Shown here piece after piece: positions 42,805-51,826 of a stretch of 64,000 bases of DNA. The notes below the pieces were generated by a model. That model made no database searches and was not told the DNA's origin. It saw nothing but the letters and a program-made list of their open reading frames with translations. The stretch spans positions 121,971 through 185,970 of the forward strand of contig JANQJW010000090.1 in NCBI GenBank assembly GCA_028281445.1. Reading direction: 5' to 3'. The position numbers and the translations under genes are program-made. Origin of the DNA: Planctomycetota bacterium. GTDB taxonomy: Bacteria > Planctomycetota > PLA2 > JAEUHO01. Each line of letters starts with the position of its first letter. The stretch's first letter is position 1.

Positions 42805-44052
42805 ATGAAGACGCTCATCCCCGCCACCCTCCTCCTGCTCCTGGGGCTCGCCGCCGCCCCGCGGCCCGCGGAAGCCCGCATCAAGCTGGCGACGCAGCCG
42901 CAGCGCGAACGCGTCGAGATCCAGCTCGACAATGGCCGCTACACGCTCGTCGAAGAAGAGCGCATCGTGCCGCTGCTTGCGTCGACGACCCAACGCGGCA
43001 ACAACCGCATCGACTTCAGCTGGGCGAACACGCGAATCGACAAGAGCTCGATCCAGTTCCGGCCCCTCGCCATTCGTGAAGACGGCACCTTCCGCCCCAT
43101 CCGCGAAGTCGACGGCCAGCGCGAGGTGGCGGTCATCAACGTCGCCTCCCCCCCCAACGAGAACGCGCTCGTCTGGGAGGTGTACGCCAAGGAAGCGTGT
43201 GCGCTAAAGGTGCGCGTCAGCTACCTGATCTCGAACCTCGGACGCACGTTCGCCTACCGCGCACTGGCCAACAAGGACGAGACCCACCTCCTGCTCAAGA
43301 AGTACATCCAGCTGCGCAACTACTCCGGCGAGGACTTCGGCGAGGCGGGCATCTGGGCCGGCTTCGGTCCCAAGTTCGAGAAGACCGTCGGCCAGCAGGT
43401 CGACATCAAGATGCTGCTCGAGCGCTTCAAGCGCGTGCCGATCCGCAAGACGTTCACGTTCGATTGGTTCGCGCACGGCCCGCTCAATCCCGACAAGCCG
43501 CATGCCTCGCGCGTGCTCATGCACTACGAGCTGACCAACGACGGGAAGCACGGTCTGGGCAAGTTCCCGATGCAGCCGGGCAAGGTCCGGATCTTCATCC
43601 AGGACGGGCGCGGCGGGGAAGCCTTCCTCGGCGAGGACTGGGCTCGCTTCACGCCGCTCGACGACAAGATGCGCCTCTACCTCGGTGAAGCGCGCGACGT
43701 GATCTGCACGCGCATCGTGCAGGACAACAAGCGCCATCGCATCACGGGCAACCTGTTCAACCAGGAGATCTGGCTGCGCTACGAGATCGAGAACTTCAAG
43801 GACGACGCGGTCACCCTCGACATCGTCGAGCAGCTCAACGCGCTTGCGTCGAAGTACGGCGCGCGCGCGCCGGGCGACGTCGAGTGGAGCCTCGGCAAGG
43901 ACACGACCGAGGGTCTGAAGATCACAACCGAACGCGGTGGCGCGCTGCCCATCCTCCACGTCGAGGCCCCCGCGCGTCCCAAGGACCCCGACGCGAAGGT
44001 CGAGAAGGTCGTCGTGACGCTGCACGTGGCGCTCAAGAACCTGTGGAAGTGA
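42805..44052 (+). CDS. Secreted beta-rich protein, DUF4139-like (paralogue 1)
   Basis: Encodes 415 residues with a signal peptide (cleavage near AEAR). Sequence is beta-strand-rich. It shares a segment with the next gene: both have a pattern N(R/K)(I/L)xFSWANTxIDxSS(I/V)xFRPL about 60-80 residues in. The layout recalls DUF4139 domains (mucoidy inhibitor MuiA-like), with GKVRIFIQDG and an FLGED turn, but the match is not secure. Membrane-associated envelope function is likely, mechanism unknown. Fifteen bases separate it from its paralogue. Confidence 0.65.
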   Translation: MKTLIPATLLLLLGLAAAPRPAEARIKLATQPQRERVEIQLDNGRYTLVEEERIVPLLASTTQRGNNRIDFSWANTRIDKSSIQFRPLAIREDGTFRPIREVDGQREVAVINVASPPNENALVWEVYAKEACALKVRVSYLISNLGRTFAYRALANKDETHLLLKKYIQLRNYSGEDFGEAGIWAGFGPKFEKTVGQQVDIKMLLERFKRVPIRKTFTFDWFAHGPLNPDKPHASRVLMHYELTNDGKHGLGKFPMQPGKVRIFIQDGRGGEAFLGEDWARFTPLDDKMRLYLGEARDVICTRIVQDNKRHRITGNLFNQEIWLRYEIENFKDDAVTLDIVEQLNALASKYGARAPGDVEWSLGKDTTEGLKITTERGGALPILHVEAPARPKDPDAKVEKVVVTLHVALKNLWK

Positions 44053-44066
44053 ACGGAGACATCCCG

Positions 44067-45398
44067 ATGCCCCGCACGCTCATCCTGCTCGCACTGATCC
44101 CCCTGCTCGCCGGCACGGCGCTCGCCGAAAACGTCGACCTCGTGACGCTGCCGAACCGCGAGGGCGTTCAGCTGACGATCTACAACTCCGAGGACATCAC
44201 GTTCGTCAAGGAGAAGCGGTACGTCACGGTCAAGCGCGGCGCCAACAAGCTGCAGTTCAGCTGGGCGAACACCCTCATCGATCCTTCCAGCGTCGAGTTC
44301 CGCCCGCTGGAGCACGCCGACGAGGTCGATATCGCCGACACCGTGTTCCCCGGCCAGAAACCGCAGTTCCTCATCTGGAACATCGACTCTGCCTTTGAAG
44401 GCCAGCTCCTCGTCGAGGTCAGCTACTTCACGAGCGGCCTGACCTGGCAGATGGACTACGTCGGCGTGACGAACCCCGAGGAAGAACAGATGGACTTCCG
44501 CGGGCACGTGCGCGTCTTCAACAACTCAGGCGAAGAGTACGAAGACGCCCAGATCCGCTTGATCGTCGGCAACATCAACCTCGTCGAGAAGATCGCCCAG
44601 CTCGCACGCCGCAAGGGCATCCCGATGCCCAAGCCGGGCTCCCCGATGATGCAACGCCTGCAGCGCGACGCCTCCAAGGCCGCCTTCGATCTCGCCGCGG
44701 CCCGCGAGGGCGCGGCGCGCGCGACGGGCGCCAAGGCCATCGTGAAGGAGGGCATCAGCGAGTACTTCATGTTCACGGTCGAGGGCACGGAGACCATCAA
44801 GAACGGGTGGTCCAAGCGCATGCAAGCGATCAAGTCGGAAACGGCCAAGTTCGAGATCGTCTACCGGATGCGCGCGCACCAGTACGGCCCGCGTCCGGTG
44901 CGCTTCTTCATCTGGCGCAACGACAAGGAGCACGAGCTGGGCGAGTCGCCCATGCCGGACGGGAAGATCCGCATCTTCCGGGAGAACGGCAAGGACGGCC
45001 TCAGCTACCTCGGCGAGCAGACCGTGCGCTACGTGCCCGTCAAGGCCCCCATCGAGGTGAACGTCGGAACCGACGACCTCGTGGTGTACGAGACGCGGCG
45101 CGACAAGACGGAGCGGTTCAACTTCACCTTCCACATGGGACGCGTCGTGGGCTGGGACACGCGCACAGCCTGGATCGACACGATCCGAAACTACCGCAGC
45201 AAGCCGATCCGCTTCGAACTGCGCCGCCGCTGGCCGGGACACATCGAGTACGAGAGCGAGGTGACGACCACGTCCTTCGACTACCGCACGATCGAGGCTG
45301 TGTTCACGGTCGGCCCGCGCGACACGTTCCTCTACCCGGCGACGGTCCTCCAGCACGAAGGCAAGAACGCACGGCAGAACCGCATCGAGCTCAAGTAG
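44067..45398 (+). CDS. Secreted beta-rich protein, DUF4139-like (paralogue 2)
   Basis: Encodes 443 residues with a signal peptide (cleavage near ALAE). DUF4139-like features: TSGLTWQMDYVGV, GHVRVFNNSGEEYEDAQIRL and GKIRIFRENGKDGLSYLGE. An insert with Ala-rich helix (AAFDLAAAREGAARATG) precedes KEGISEYFMFTVEGTETI. It is homologous to the gene before it, so the pair arose by duplication; this copy is closer to the DUF4139 consensus. Convergent with a lipoprotein gene, three bases away. Confidence 0.7.
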   Translation: MPRTLILLALIPLLAGTALAENVDLVTLPNREGVQLTIYNSEDITFVKEKRYVTVKRGANKLQFSWANTLIDPSSVEFRPLEHADEVDIADTVFPGQKPQFLIWNIDSAFEGQLLVEVSYFTSGLTWQMDYVGVTNPEEEQMDFRGHVRVFNNSGEEYEDAQIRLIVGNINLVEKIAQLARRKGIPMPKPGSPMMQRLQRDASKAAFDLAAAREGAARATGAKAIVKEGISEYFMFTVEGTETIKNGWSKRMQAIKSETAKFEIVYRMRAHQYGPRPVRFFIWRNDKEHELGESPMPDGKIRIFRENGKDGLSYLGEQTVRYVPVKAPIEVNVGTDDLVVYETRRDKTERFNFTFHMGRVVGWDTRTAWIDTIRNYRSKPIRFELRRRWPGHIEYESEVTTTSFDYRTIEAVFTVGPRDTFLYPATVLQHEGKNARQNRIELK

Positions 45399-45401
45399 TC
45401 G

Positions 45402-46781
45402 TCACCGCAGGAGGGGCGCGGTCGTGTTGCCTTCCTGCGAGCCGTCGGCCTTGCGGTGGAGGTAGTCGAACACCGTGGCCTCCTCGACCACCACCTTGGC
45501 GCCGGCCTTGAGGCCGTCGATGTGGAAGGGGTCGTTCATGAGAATGCCCTCGATGCGTGCGCCGTCCCAGCCGGTCACCTCGACCCACATCCACTCGTTC
45601 TTTCCTTCCGCGATCTTGAAGGGGGCTTTCACGAGGAGGCTCTCCCCGACAGGGAGACCCTTCAGGTAGCGCGGCTTGAGCTCGCGCAGCAGGTGCTCGC
45701 GCGCGCGACGGCTCGCGGCCTCCACGAGCTCGTTGTGCTTGACGTACTCGACGGAATCGGTCGCACCGAAGAACTCGCCGAGGCAGGCCTCCTGGCGCTC
45801 CAGCGCGGTCTTCCCTGGATAGCGCGGGAACCGGATCGCCAGCAGGCGGTTCTCGGGATCGCCGGGCTCACCCTCGACAGTCTCGAGCCGGACCTGCGCC
45901 TTGCCCGTGGCCCTCTCATGCATCTGCTCCTTCCAGCGCGCGAACAGGTGCGCACTGGACGGCGCGTGCAGGTCGAGCGGTAGCGAAGACGGGATGGCGG
46001 GCGCGGGCCAGTCGATCATCGTCTGTGCGGTGAGGTTCATGAGCTTTCCGACAGGCGGGAAGTTCGACCGTACGAACTCGTCGAGAACGAGGTCGGGCAG
46101 GCCGAACTTGCGCATGCCCAGCATGACGCCGCGAAGCGGACCGCCGTCGCGGTGAATCGCGTGGATCACGACGTGTGCCTCGATGTTCGGACGGTCGCCG
46201 GTCCAGGCGCGGTTCATCCGCGCTTCCCACGCCGCCGCCGTGAAGTACTCGCGCGTTTCCTCGTCTTCGACCACCACGCCGTGGCTCTTCGTCAGTGCCA
46301 GGGACACGGCGTCGACCGCGCGCAGCGTCTTCACGATGGACGCGCCCTCTGCGACCGACTCCAGGCGCAACGCGGCCGTGCTCTGCGCAAGTCGCTCTGC
46401 GTCCTTCTCGTCGAAGCCGCGGGCCTTGTACTGAAGGACCTCCGCGTCCGGCAGATCCAGCTTCTCCTTGCCCTCGATATGGGAAACGAGAATCACGGGG
46501 AACGACTCGAGCTCGTCGACGTTCTCCGCCAGGGCCACACGCAGCCACGGCGTCTCGCCGGCGGCCGCTCGCACGACTTCCGCGGGATCCTCGGCGAGCG
46601 GCTCCAGCAGGTAGATCCAGACGGCCCGAATCCCGTGCTCTCGCACGAAGCTCGTCTCGACCTCCGGCGCGGGCGCGGTGGTCGCCGGTGCGCGCAACGG
46701 CTGTGACGGCGCTTCGGCCTCGTCGCCGCATCCCGCCAAGAGAACGACGATGCCGACCAGGACCAAGGCGCGCATGAGCAC
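45402..46781 (-). CDS. Lipoprotein with C-terminal DUF2314-like domain
   Basis: Encodes 459 residues. Lipobox VVLLAGC. The large N-terminal part (~50-370) is unidentified, with alternating helix and strand. The last ~75 residues resemble DUF2314 (YegJ-type): FKIAEGKNEWMWVEVTGWDG, GILMNDPFHIDGLKAG and VVVEEATVFDYLHR. Function unknown. It is the third gene of an apparent purE, AsmA-like, lipoprotein operon with 15-17-base gaps. ATGs at 46781 and 46775 are both possible. Confidence 0.7.
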   Translation of the reverse strand: MLMRALVLVGIVVLLAGCGDEAEAPSQPLRAPATTAPAPEVETSFVREHGIRAVWIYLLEPLAEDPAEVVRAAAGETPWLRVALAENVDELESFPVILVSHIEGKEKLDLPDAEVLQYKARGFDEKDAERLAQSTAALRLESVAEGASIVKTLRAVDAVSLALTKSHGVVVEDEETREYFTAAAWEARMNRAWTGDRPNIEAHVVIHAIHRDGGPLRGVMLGMRKFGLPDLVLDEFVRSNFPPVGKLMNLTAQTMIDWPAPAIPSSLPLDLHAPSSAHLFARWKEQMHERATGKAQVRLETVEGEPGDPENRLLAIRFPRYPGKTALERQEACLGEFFGATDSVEYVKHNELVEAASRRAREHLLRELKPRYLKGLPVGESLLVKAPFKIAEGKNEWMWVEVTGWDGARIEGILMNDPFHIDGLKAGAKVVVEEATVFDYLHRKADGSQEGNTTAPLLR

Positions 46782-46798
46782 AGCCTAGCGCTGCGGGC

Positions 46799-47641
46799 CT
46801 ACTTGATGCCGAGGCCTTCCAAGCCCTTCTTGAGACCCTTGTCCAGTGCCTCCTTCGCGGCGCCGCCGAGGCCCTTCTCGAGCTCAGGCGGAAGCCTGCC
46901 ACCCGTGAAGCCCTCGAATGCCTGGATGCCCGCGTCGGCGAGGCCCGAGAGGTGCGACAGCTTGCCCTGCAACGTCGCCTTGATCATCCCGGGCAGGTCT
47001 GCAGAGACGCTGGCCTTCTTCAGGATCGACTCGATGAGGATGCCGGCGAGGTCACCCAGCAACACGCCCTGATCCGACTCGCTTCCCACGTTCTTCAGCT
47101 CGATCGTGTCGACCGGGATGTTGATCGCAGCGAGGCCGAGCTTGGGCGAGGGCTTCACCTCGACCACCGTGTCCTTGATCGTGAGGCGGTCGATGACGAA
47201 GCGCTTGCCTTCGCCTCCTTTGTCGTCACTCGGGCCCTGCCACTTCTCGAGGTTGTCGAGGATCTTCGCGTAGTTCGAGCCGCTGACGTCCTGCACGAGC
47301 GTCAGGCGTGTGCCTGTGAGCTCGATCGACGGGACATGCACCTTGTCGCCGAACAAGGAGAACGCGTTGACCTCGGTCTTGCCCTCGCCCAGCGCGAGAA
47401 AGTTGCCGCCGCCGTAGCCCTCCGGGTTGGCGACCGCGAGCTTCTTCATGCCGAAGCTGCTGGTGATGAAGCCGACGTGGCAGCTCTCGACGGTGGTCGG
47501 GACGCCGAGCGCTTCGCTGCCGGCCGTCTCGATCGCGCCCTTCGCGAGGTCGTCGGCGAAGTAGCCGACGACGAAGAGCAGGACGACCAGCAGCAGGACG
47601 AGGCCGAAGAGGAACTTGAACGGCTTGGTGAGGAGCTTCAT
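46799..47641 (-). CDS. AsmA/DUF748-like membrane-anchored protein
   Basis: Encodes 280 residues. One N-terminal membrane helix (~7-29), then a long domain with repeated LxxLxVANPEGYGGGNF-like and VHVPSIELTGTRLTLV strands, common in AsmA-like proteins that span the periplasm and move or organise lipids. The C-terminal ~60 residues are a Gly/Lys/Leu-rich amphipathic helix. It is predicted to stay anchored in the inner membrane with the rest outside. Confidence 0.7.
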   Translation of the reverse strand: MKLLTKPFKFLFGLVLLLVVLLFVVGYFADDLAKGAIETAGSEALGVPTTVESCHVGFITSSFGMKKLAVANPEGYGGGNFLALGEGKTEVNAFSLFGDKVHVPSIELTGTRLTLVQDVSGSNYAKILDNLEKWQGPSDDKGGEGKRFVIDRLTIKDTVVEVKPSPKLGLAAINIPVDTIELKNVGSESDQGVLLGDLAGILIESILKKASVSADLPGMIKATLQGKLSHLSGLADAGIQAFEGFTGGRLPPELEKGLGGAAKEALDKGLKKGLEGLGIK

Positions 47642-47656
47642 GTCGTCTCCGGATCG

Positions 47657-48151
47657 CTACGCGGGCAGCGACGTGTCCTTGGTGCTCTGGGCCTCGCGGA
47701 AGCGGTTCACCGCACCGGCAATTGCGTCGTCGGCGACACCGACGATCTGCGCCGCCAGGATGGCCGCGTTCTTCGCGCCGGCCTTGCCGACCGCGAGGCA
47801 GCCGACCGGGACGCCGCCGGGCATCTGCGCAATGGAGAGCAGCGCATCGAGTCCGCCGGTGGACCAGCCCTTCATCGGGACCCCGAGCACCGGGCGGGCT
47901 GTCTGGCTCGCGAGCACACCGGGCAGGTGCGCCGCCCCGCCGGCCGCGCCGATGAAGACGCGCGCGCCGCGGGCTTCGGCATCAGGAATGTAGGCATGCA
48001 GCTTGGCGGGCTGGCGATGCGCGCTGATGGCATGGCACTCGTGCGCCACGCCCAGCTCGTCGAGCATGGCGCTCGTGTGCTGCATGGTCTCCCAGTCCGA
48101 CGGCGACCCCATCAACACGGCCACCTGGATTGCCTTGGTCTCGTCACTCAT
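47657..48151 (-). CDS. purE: N5-carboxyaminoimidazole ribonucleotide mutase
   Basis: Encodes 164 residues. MGSPSDWETM with the SPSD motif, SAHRQP with the catalytic-type His, FIGAAGGAAHLPGV, and VGKAGAKNAAILAAQI near the end are all PurE signatures. It converts N5-CAIR to CAIR (class I) in purine synthesis. No purK is next to it. It is placed in an operon with an AsmA-like and a lipoprotein gene, a mix that suggests convenience of transcription rather than a pathway. Confidence 0.9.
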   Translation of the reverse strand: MSDETKAIQVAVLMGSPSDWETMQHTSAMLDELGVAHECHAISAHRQPAKLHAYIPDAEARGARVFIGAAGGAAHLPGVLASQTARPVLGVPMKGWSTGGLDALLSIAQMPGGVPVGCLAVGKAGAKNAAILAAQIVGVADDAIAGAVNRFREAQSTKDTSLPA

Positions 48152-48267
48152 CGCGAACCTCCTCTTGAAGTTCGCGGGATGGTAGCCGCCCCTACAGCGA
48201 GCTAACCGTTCTGGCCGAAAGGGACCCGGAGCTCTGCCGACAGGCGGCGGAGGGGAGGACATTCGGG

Positions 48268-50514
48268 TTGGACGAGCGCGCGTCGCAGACGGCCGGCCGC
48301 AGTGCCGCTACGCGCCCCATGGCGCACCCCCAGGGCAACGTCTGGGAGCGCCCGGCCGCGGCGCCGGCCCGCACACCGCGGACCGCGCCGGCCCCGGTCC
48401 GGGCCGGCATGCTGCTGTTCGGCGCGACCGTCCTGACGAGCGCCTTCCTGCTGTTCCAGGTCCAGCCGCTGATCGCGAAGGTGATCCTGCCCTGGTTCGG
48501 CTCCTCGCCCGGGGTGTGGACGGCCTGCATGCTGTTCTTCCAGATGCTGCTCCTGGGCGGGTACGCCTACTCGCACCTCGTGGTCAGCCGGCTGACGCCC
48601 CGGCGCCAGGGCATCACGCACCTCGTGCTCCTCGCCGTGGCGCTGGCGTGGTTGCCGCTGGCCCCCGATCCGTCCTGGCGGCCCGCAGCCGGCGACGAAC
48701 CCGTCGGCCGGATCCTGCTACTCCTGGCGGCCAGCGTCGGGCTCCCCTACTTCGCGCTGAGCGCGACCGGTCCGCTGCTCCAAGGCTGGTTCGCCCGCCT
48801 CCAGCCCGGGCGCTCGCCGTACAGCCTGTATGCACTCAGCAACGCCGGCTCCCTGGTGGCGCTGCTGAGCTACCCGTTCCTCTTCGAACGCGTCATGCGG
48901 CTCGAGAGCCAGACGCTGTCCTGGTCGGTGCTCTTCGGCGTGTTCGCCCTGTTGTGCGCCGTGTGCGCGTGGCGCCTCGTTCGAACGGCGCCGTCCGGAG
49001 CCACGCAGGCAGCGGCACGTCCTACGGAGACCCCGCGGCCGCGCGCTCACGAGCTGCTGCTGTGGCTCACGCTGTCGGCGTGCGGCTCTGCGTTGCTCGT
49101 CGCGACGACCAACCAGATGTGCATGGACGTGGCGGTCGTGCCCTTCCTGTGGGTCCTGCCGCTGACGCTCTACCTCCTGAGCTTCATTCTCTGCTTCGAC
49201 CACGCGCGCTGGTACGTGCGTCCTCTGTTCTTCGCCTTGCTGCCGGTGACGCTCTACAACATGGTCCGCGTCCTGAACGAGGGCGTGGACCTGGGCATCG
49301 TCGAGCAGATCGTCGGCTACAGCGCGACGCTCTTCGTCTGCTGCATGTGCTGTCACGGGGAGCTCGCCCGGCGCAAGCCCGCACCGCTCCACCTCACGCT
49401 CTTCTTCCTCATGCTCTCGCTGGGCGGGGCGCTGGGCGGGCTGTTCGTCGCCGTTGCCGCGCCGGCGCTGTTCGACGGCTACTACGAGTACCACCTGCTG
49501 TTGCTCGTCTGCGCAGGCGTGATGGCGTCCCTGCTCGCGCGTCGTCACCTGGGAATCGGTGCCTTGGCCTGTGCCGGCGTCGCGGCGCTCGGCTGGGCAC
49601 TCTGGTCGGCGGCTACCGAAGACAGCGACGCCTACGTCGCGCGCGAGCGCAACTTCTACGGCGTCGTCTCGCTGTATCTGAGCGACGAAGGCGAAGACGA
49701 CGAGAGCCTGTACCTCGAGCACGGCCGCATCGGCCACGGGTTCCAGTACGCGAAGCGCCCGACCTGGCCGACCTCCTACTACGGCCCGCAGAACGGGATC
49801 GGGATGGCGATCCGCAAGCACCCGAAGCGGCTCAAGCGCAATCGCCAGTTCCGCATCGGCGTGATCGGACTCGGCGTCGGCACGACCGCGGCGTACGCGA
49901 ACGCACGCATCCACCTTGGCGCGGCGGACGACGACTACGTCGAGGCCATCGGACGGCTCAAACCGGACTACGTCCGCTTCTACGAGATCAACCCCCTCGT
50001 GGTGACGTGGGCGCGCGAGCGCTTCACGTTCATCCGCGACGCACGCGTACGCGGCGCGGACGTCGATGTCTTCGTGGGCGACGCGCGCATCGTGATGGAG
50101 CGCCAGCTCGAGCGCGGCGAGACGCAGAGGTTCGACGTGCTCGCGGTGGACGCGTTCTCCAGCGACGCCGTACCGATCCACCTGCTGACGCTGGAGGCGC
50201 TCGCGGTCTACTGGGAACACCTCCGGGACGACGGCATCCTCGCGATCAACATCTCGAATCGCTTCCTGGACATGCTGCCCGTCGTGCGTCGCTTCGGCCG
50301 GGAACTGGGCAAGCGGGTCGTGCAGTTCGACACCGATGACTACGAGAGCCGAGGCGTCGACGGCGCCCACTGGGTCCTGCTGACGAGCAACCGGCGGTTC
50401 GATCCCGGCGGAGCGGCGGTCGAGGTCGATCCGGCCGGCGCGCCGGACGATCCCCTCTGGACGGACGACTTCGCGAGCCTCTTCGACCTCATCGAGCGCG
50501 ACGAGGACGAATAG
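48268..50514 (+). CDS. Membrane-fused spermidine-synthase-like protein
   Basis: Encodes 748 residues. About 12 membrane helices (~45-460) precede a ~270-residue methyltransferase-like domain: IGVIGLGVGTTAAYA (near 530), FYEINPLVV, VFVGDARIVME and VLAVDAFSSDAVPIHLLTLEA. This is the MFS/spermidine-synthase fusion class, as at 7-1818. A strong GGGGAGG site nine bases before TTG 48268 decides the start. The donor and acceptor are unknown; a polyamine role is inference only. Confidence 0.82.
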   Translation: MDERASQTAGRSAATRPMAHPQGNVWERPAAAPARTPRTAPAPVRAGMLLFGATVLTSAFLLFQVQPLIAKVILPWFGSSPGVWTACMLFFQMLLLGGYAYSHLVVSRLTPRRQGITHLVLLAVALAWLPLAPDPSWRPAAGDEPVGRILLLLAASVGLPYFALSATGPLLQGWFARLQPGRSPYSLYALSNAGSLVALLSYPFLFERVMRLESQTLSWSVLFGVFALLCAVCAWRLVRTAPSGATQAAARPTETPRPRAHELLLWLTLSACGSALLVATTNQMCMDVAVVPFLWVLPLTLYLLSFILCFDHARWYVRPLFFALLPVTLYNMVRVLNEGVDLGIVEQIVGYSATLFVCCMCCHGELARRKPAPLHLTLFFLMLSLGGALGGLFVAVAAPALFDGYYEYHLLLLVCAGVMASLLARRHLGIGALACAGVAALGWALWSAATEDSDAYVARERNFYGVVSLYLSDEGEDDESLYLEHGRIGHGFQYAKRPTWPTSYYGPQNGIGMAIRKHPKRLKRNRQFRIGVIGLGVGTTAAYANARIHLGAADDDYVEAIGRLKPDYVRFYEINPLVVTWARERFTFIRDARVRGADVDVFVGDARIVMERQLERGETQRFDVLAVDAFSSDAVPIHLLTLEALAVYWEHLRDDGILAINISNRFLDMLPVVRRFGRELGKRVVQFDTDDYESRGVDGAHWVLLTSNRRFDPGGAAVEVDPAGAPDDPLWTDDFASLFDLIERDEDE

Positions 50515-50645
50515 CCGCCGCGCCGACCGATTCGTCGCCCGGAAAGAGCGGAGAATCGGGCGGGGAGCTTGGCGGATGGATCGTCGAGGAAGTACCCTCT
50601 GGCCCCGCGGACCGAGCGACTGACGGCCGCGGAGTGGGAGGGACG

Positions 50646-51815
50646 ATGTCGCGAGAACGTGCCGCCTCTCTGGCCACGGCCCTGCTGGTCCTGATCTGCG
50701 CCATGGGCGTCGTAGCCGACGCAGCGCACGCCGACGAGCAGCCGCCGCCTCCGCCGCCGCCCCCGCGCGAGTTCCCGCCCCCCGCACCGCCGGTGCCTGC
50801 CCCCGCGCCCGATGCCCCGGTCGCGCCCGCGCCGGCGCCGATGGACCTGCGCGAGGCCCTGCCGGCGCCTCCCCCGCCCACCGCCCGCCCCCTCGAGCGC
50901 ACACGCACGTGGAAGCTCGAGCCCAACTGCGATCCGTGTCGCCCTGCGTGCTACCGCTGGACCGTCACGCTGGCAGGCACGTACAGCCTGCTCGAGGACC
51001 CGAGCGGCCCGGTGGGCGTTCCGCTCGGCGTGCCCAACCAGCTCCAGTGGGGCGGCAACGACTACGACGGCGAGTTCGGCGGCTTCGCCAAGTTCGGCTA
51101 CGCGTGGGACAACCGCCAGCAGACCGTCCTGCGCGGCCGCTACGTGGGGTCGTACTCCGGGTCGAGCGCCCAGACCGGCGTGTTCGGCAGCTCGCCGGGC
51201 CCCGTCACGTCGCCGGTGATCAACGCGACGTTGAGCAGCGAAGCCGATCTCTGGGGTGTTGACGTGATGCACTGGCGTGCATTCCAGTGCTGCTGCCGGC
51301 ATCGCCTCCTGTGGGGGTTGGGCGCAACGTTCCAACGCTTCGACGAGCAGGCGGCGTTCGCGGGCACCGGCGGAGCCGCCGGCGCCGCGCCGCTGGCCGT
51401 CAGCGCCAGCTCGAGCGTCGAGAACTCGCTGTACGGCGCGCAGCTCGGTGCCGCGTGGTTGTACGACGTCACGCGCTGCACGGAGTTCGGCCTGCGTGCG
51501 CGCGGCCTGGTCGGCGCGGTCAACCGGGACATCTCGGTGCGCGACACGAACGTGCTCTCGGGCGGCAACCACAGCGCGCAGAGTTCCCAGACCGGCTTCG
51601 GCTGGGGCGGCGAGGTCGAGGTCTCGATCACGCACTACTTCGCAAGCCGCGTGGGTCTCACAGCCGGCTACAACCTCATCATTCTTGGTGACATCGTCCG
51701 CGCGCACGACGCGATGGACTTCACGCAGGGCGGCACCGGTGTCGTGCAGGCCCGCCACAAGACCGACATGCTGCTCACCCACCAGTTCTTCGTCGGCGCC
51801 GTGTTCAAGCTCTAG
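50646..51815 (+). CDS. Outer-membrane beta-barrel-like protein with Pro-rich N-terminus
   Basis: Encodes 389 residues. Signal peptide (cleavage near AHAD), then ~45 residues very rich in Pro and Ala, a CDPCRPAC cysteine cluster, and about ten amphipathic strands with Gly/Tyr turns (FAKFGYAWDN, VLRGRYVGSYSG, FGLRARGLVGAV), ending in FFVGAVFKL. The build suggests an outer-membrane porin-like barrel; similar planctomycete barrels exist, but the family could not be fixed. It is 11 bases upstream of a beta-helix lipoprotein gene. Confidence 0.65.
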   Translation: MSRERAASLATALLVLICAMGVVADAAHADEQPPPPPPPPREFPPPAPPVPAPAPDAPVAPAPAPMDLREALPAPPPPTARPLERTRTWKLEPNCDPCRPACYRWTVTLAGTYSLLEDPSGPVGVPLGVPNQLQWGGNDYDGEFGGFAKFGYAWDNRQQTVLRGRYVGSYSGSSAQTGVFGSSPGPVTSPVINATLSSEADLWGVDVMHWRAFQCCCRHRLLWGLGATFQRFDEQAAFAGTGGAAGAAPLAVSASSSVENSLYGAQLGAAWLYDVTRCTEFGLRARGLVGAVNRDISVRDTNVLSGGNHSAQSSQTGFGWGGEVEVSITHYFASRVGLTAGYNLIILGDIVRAHDAMDFTQGGTGVVQARHKTDMLLTHQFFVGAVFKL

Positions 51816-51826
51816 CGGAGGTTTCC

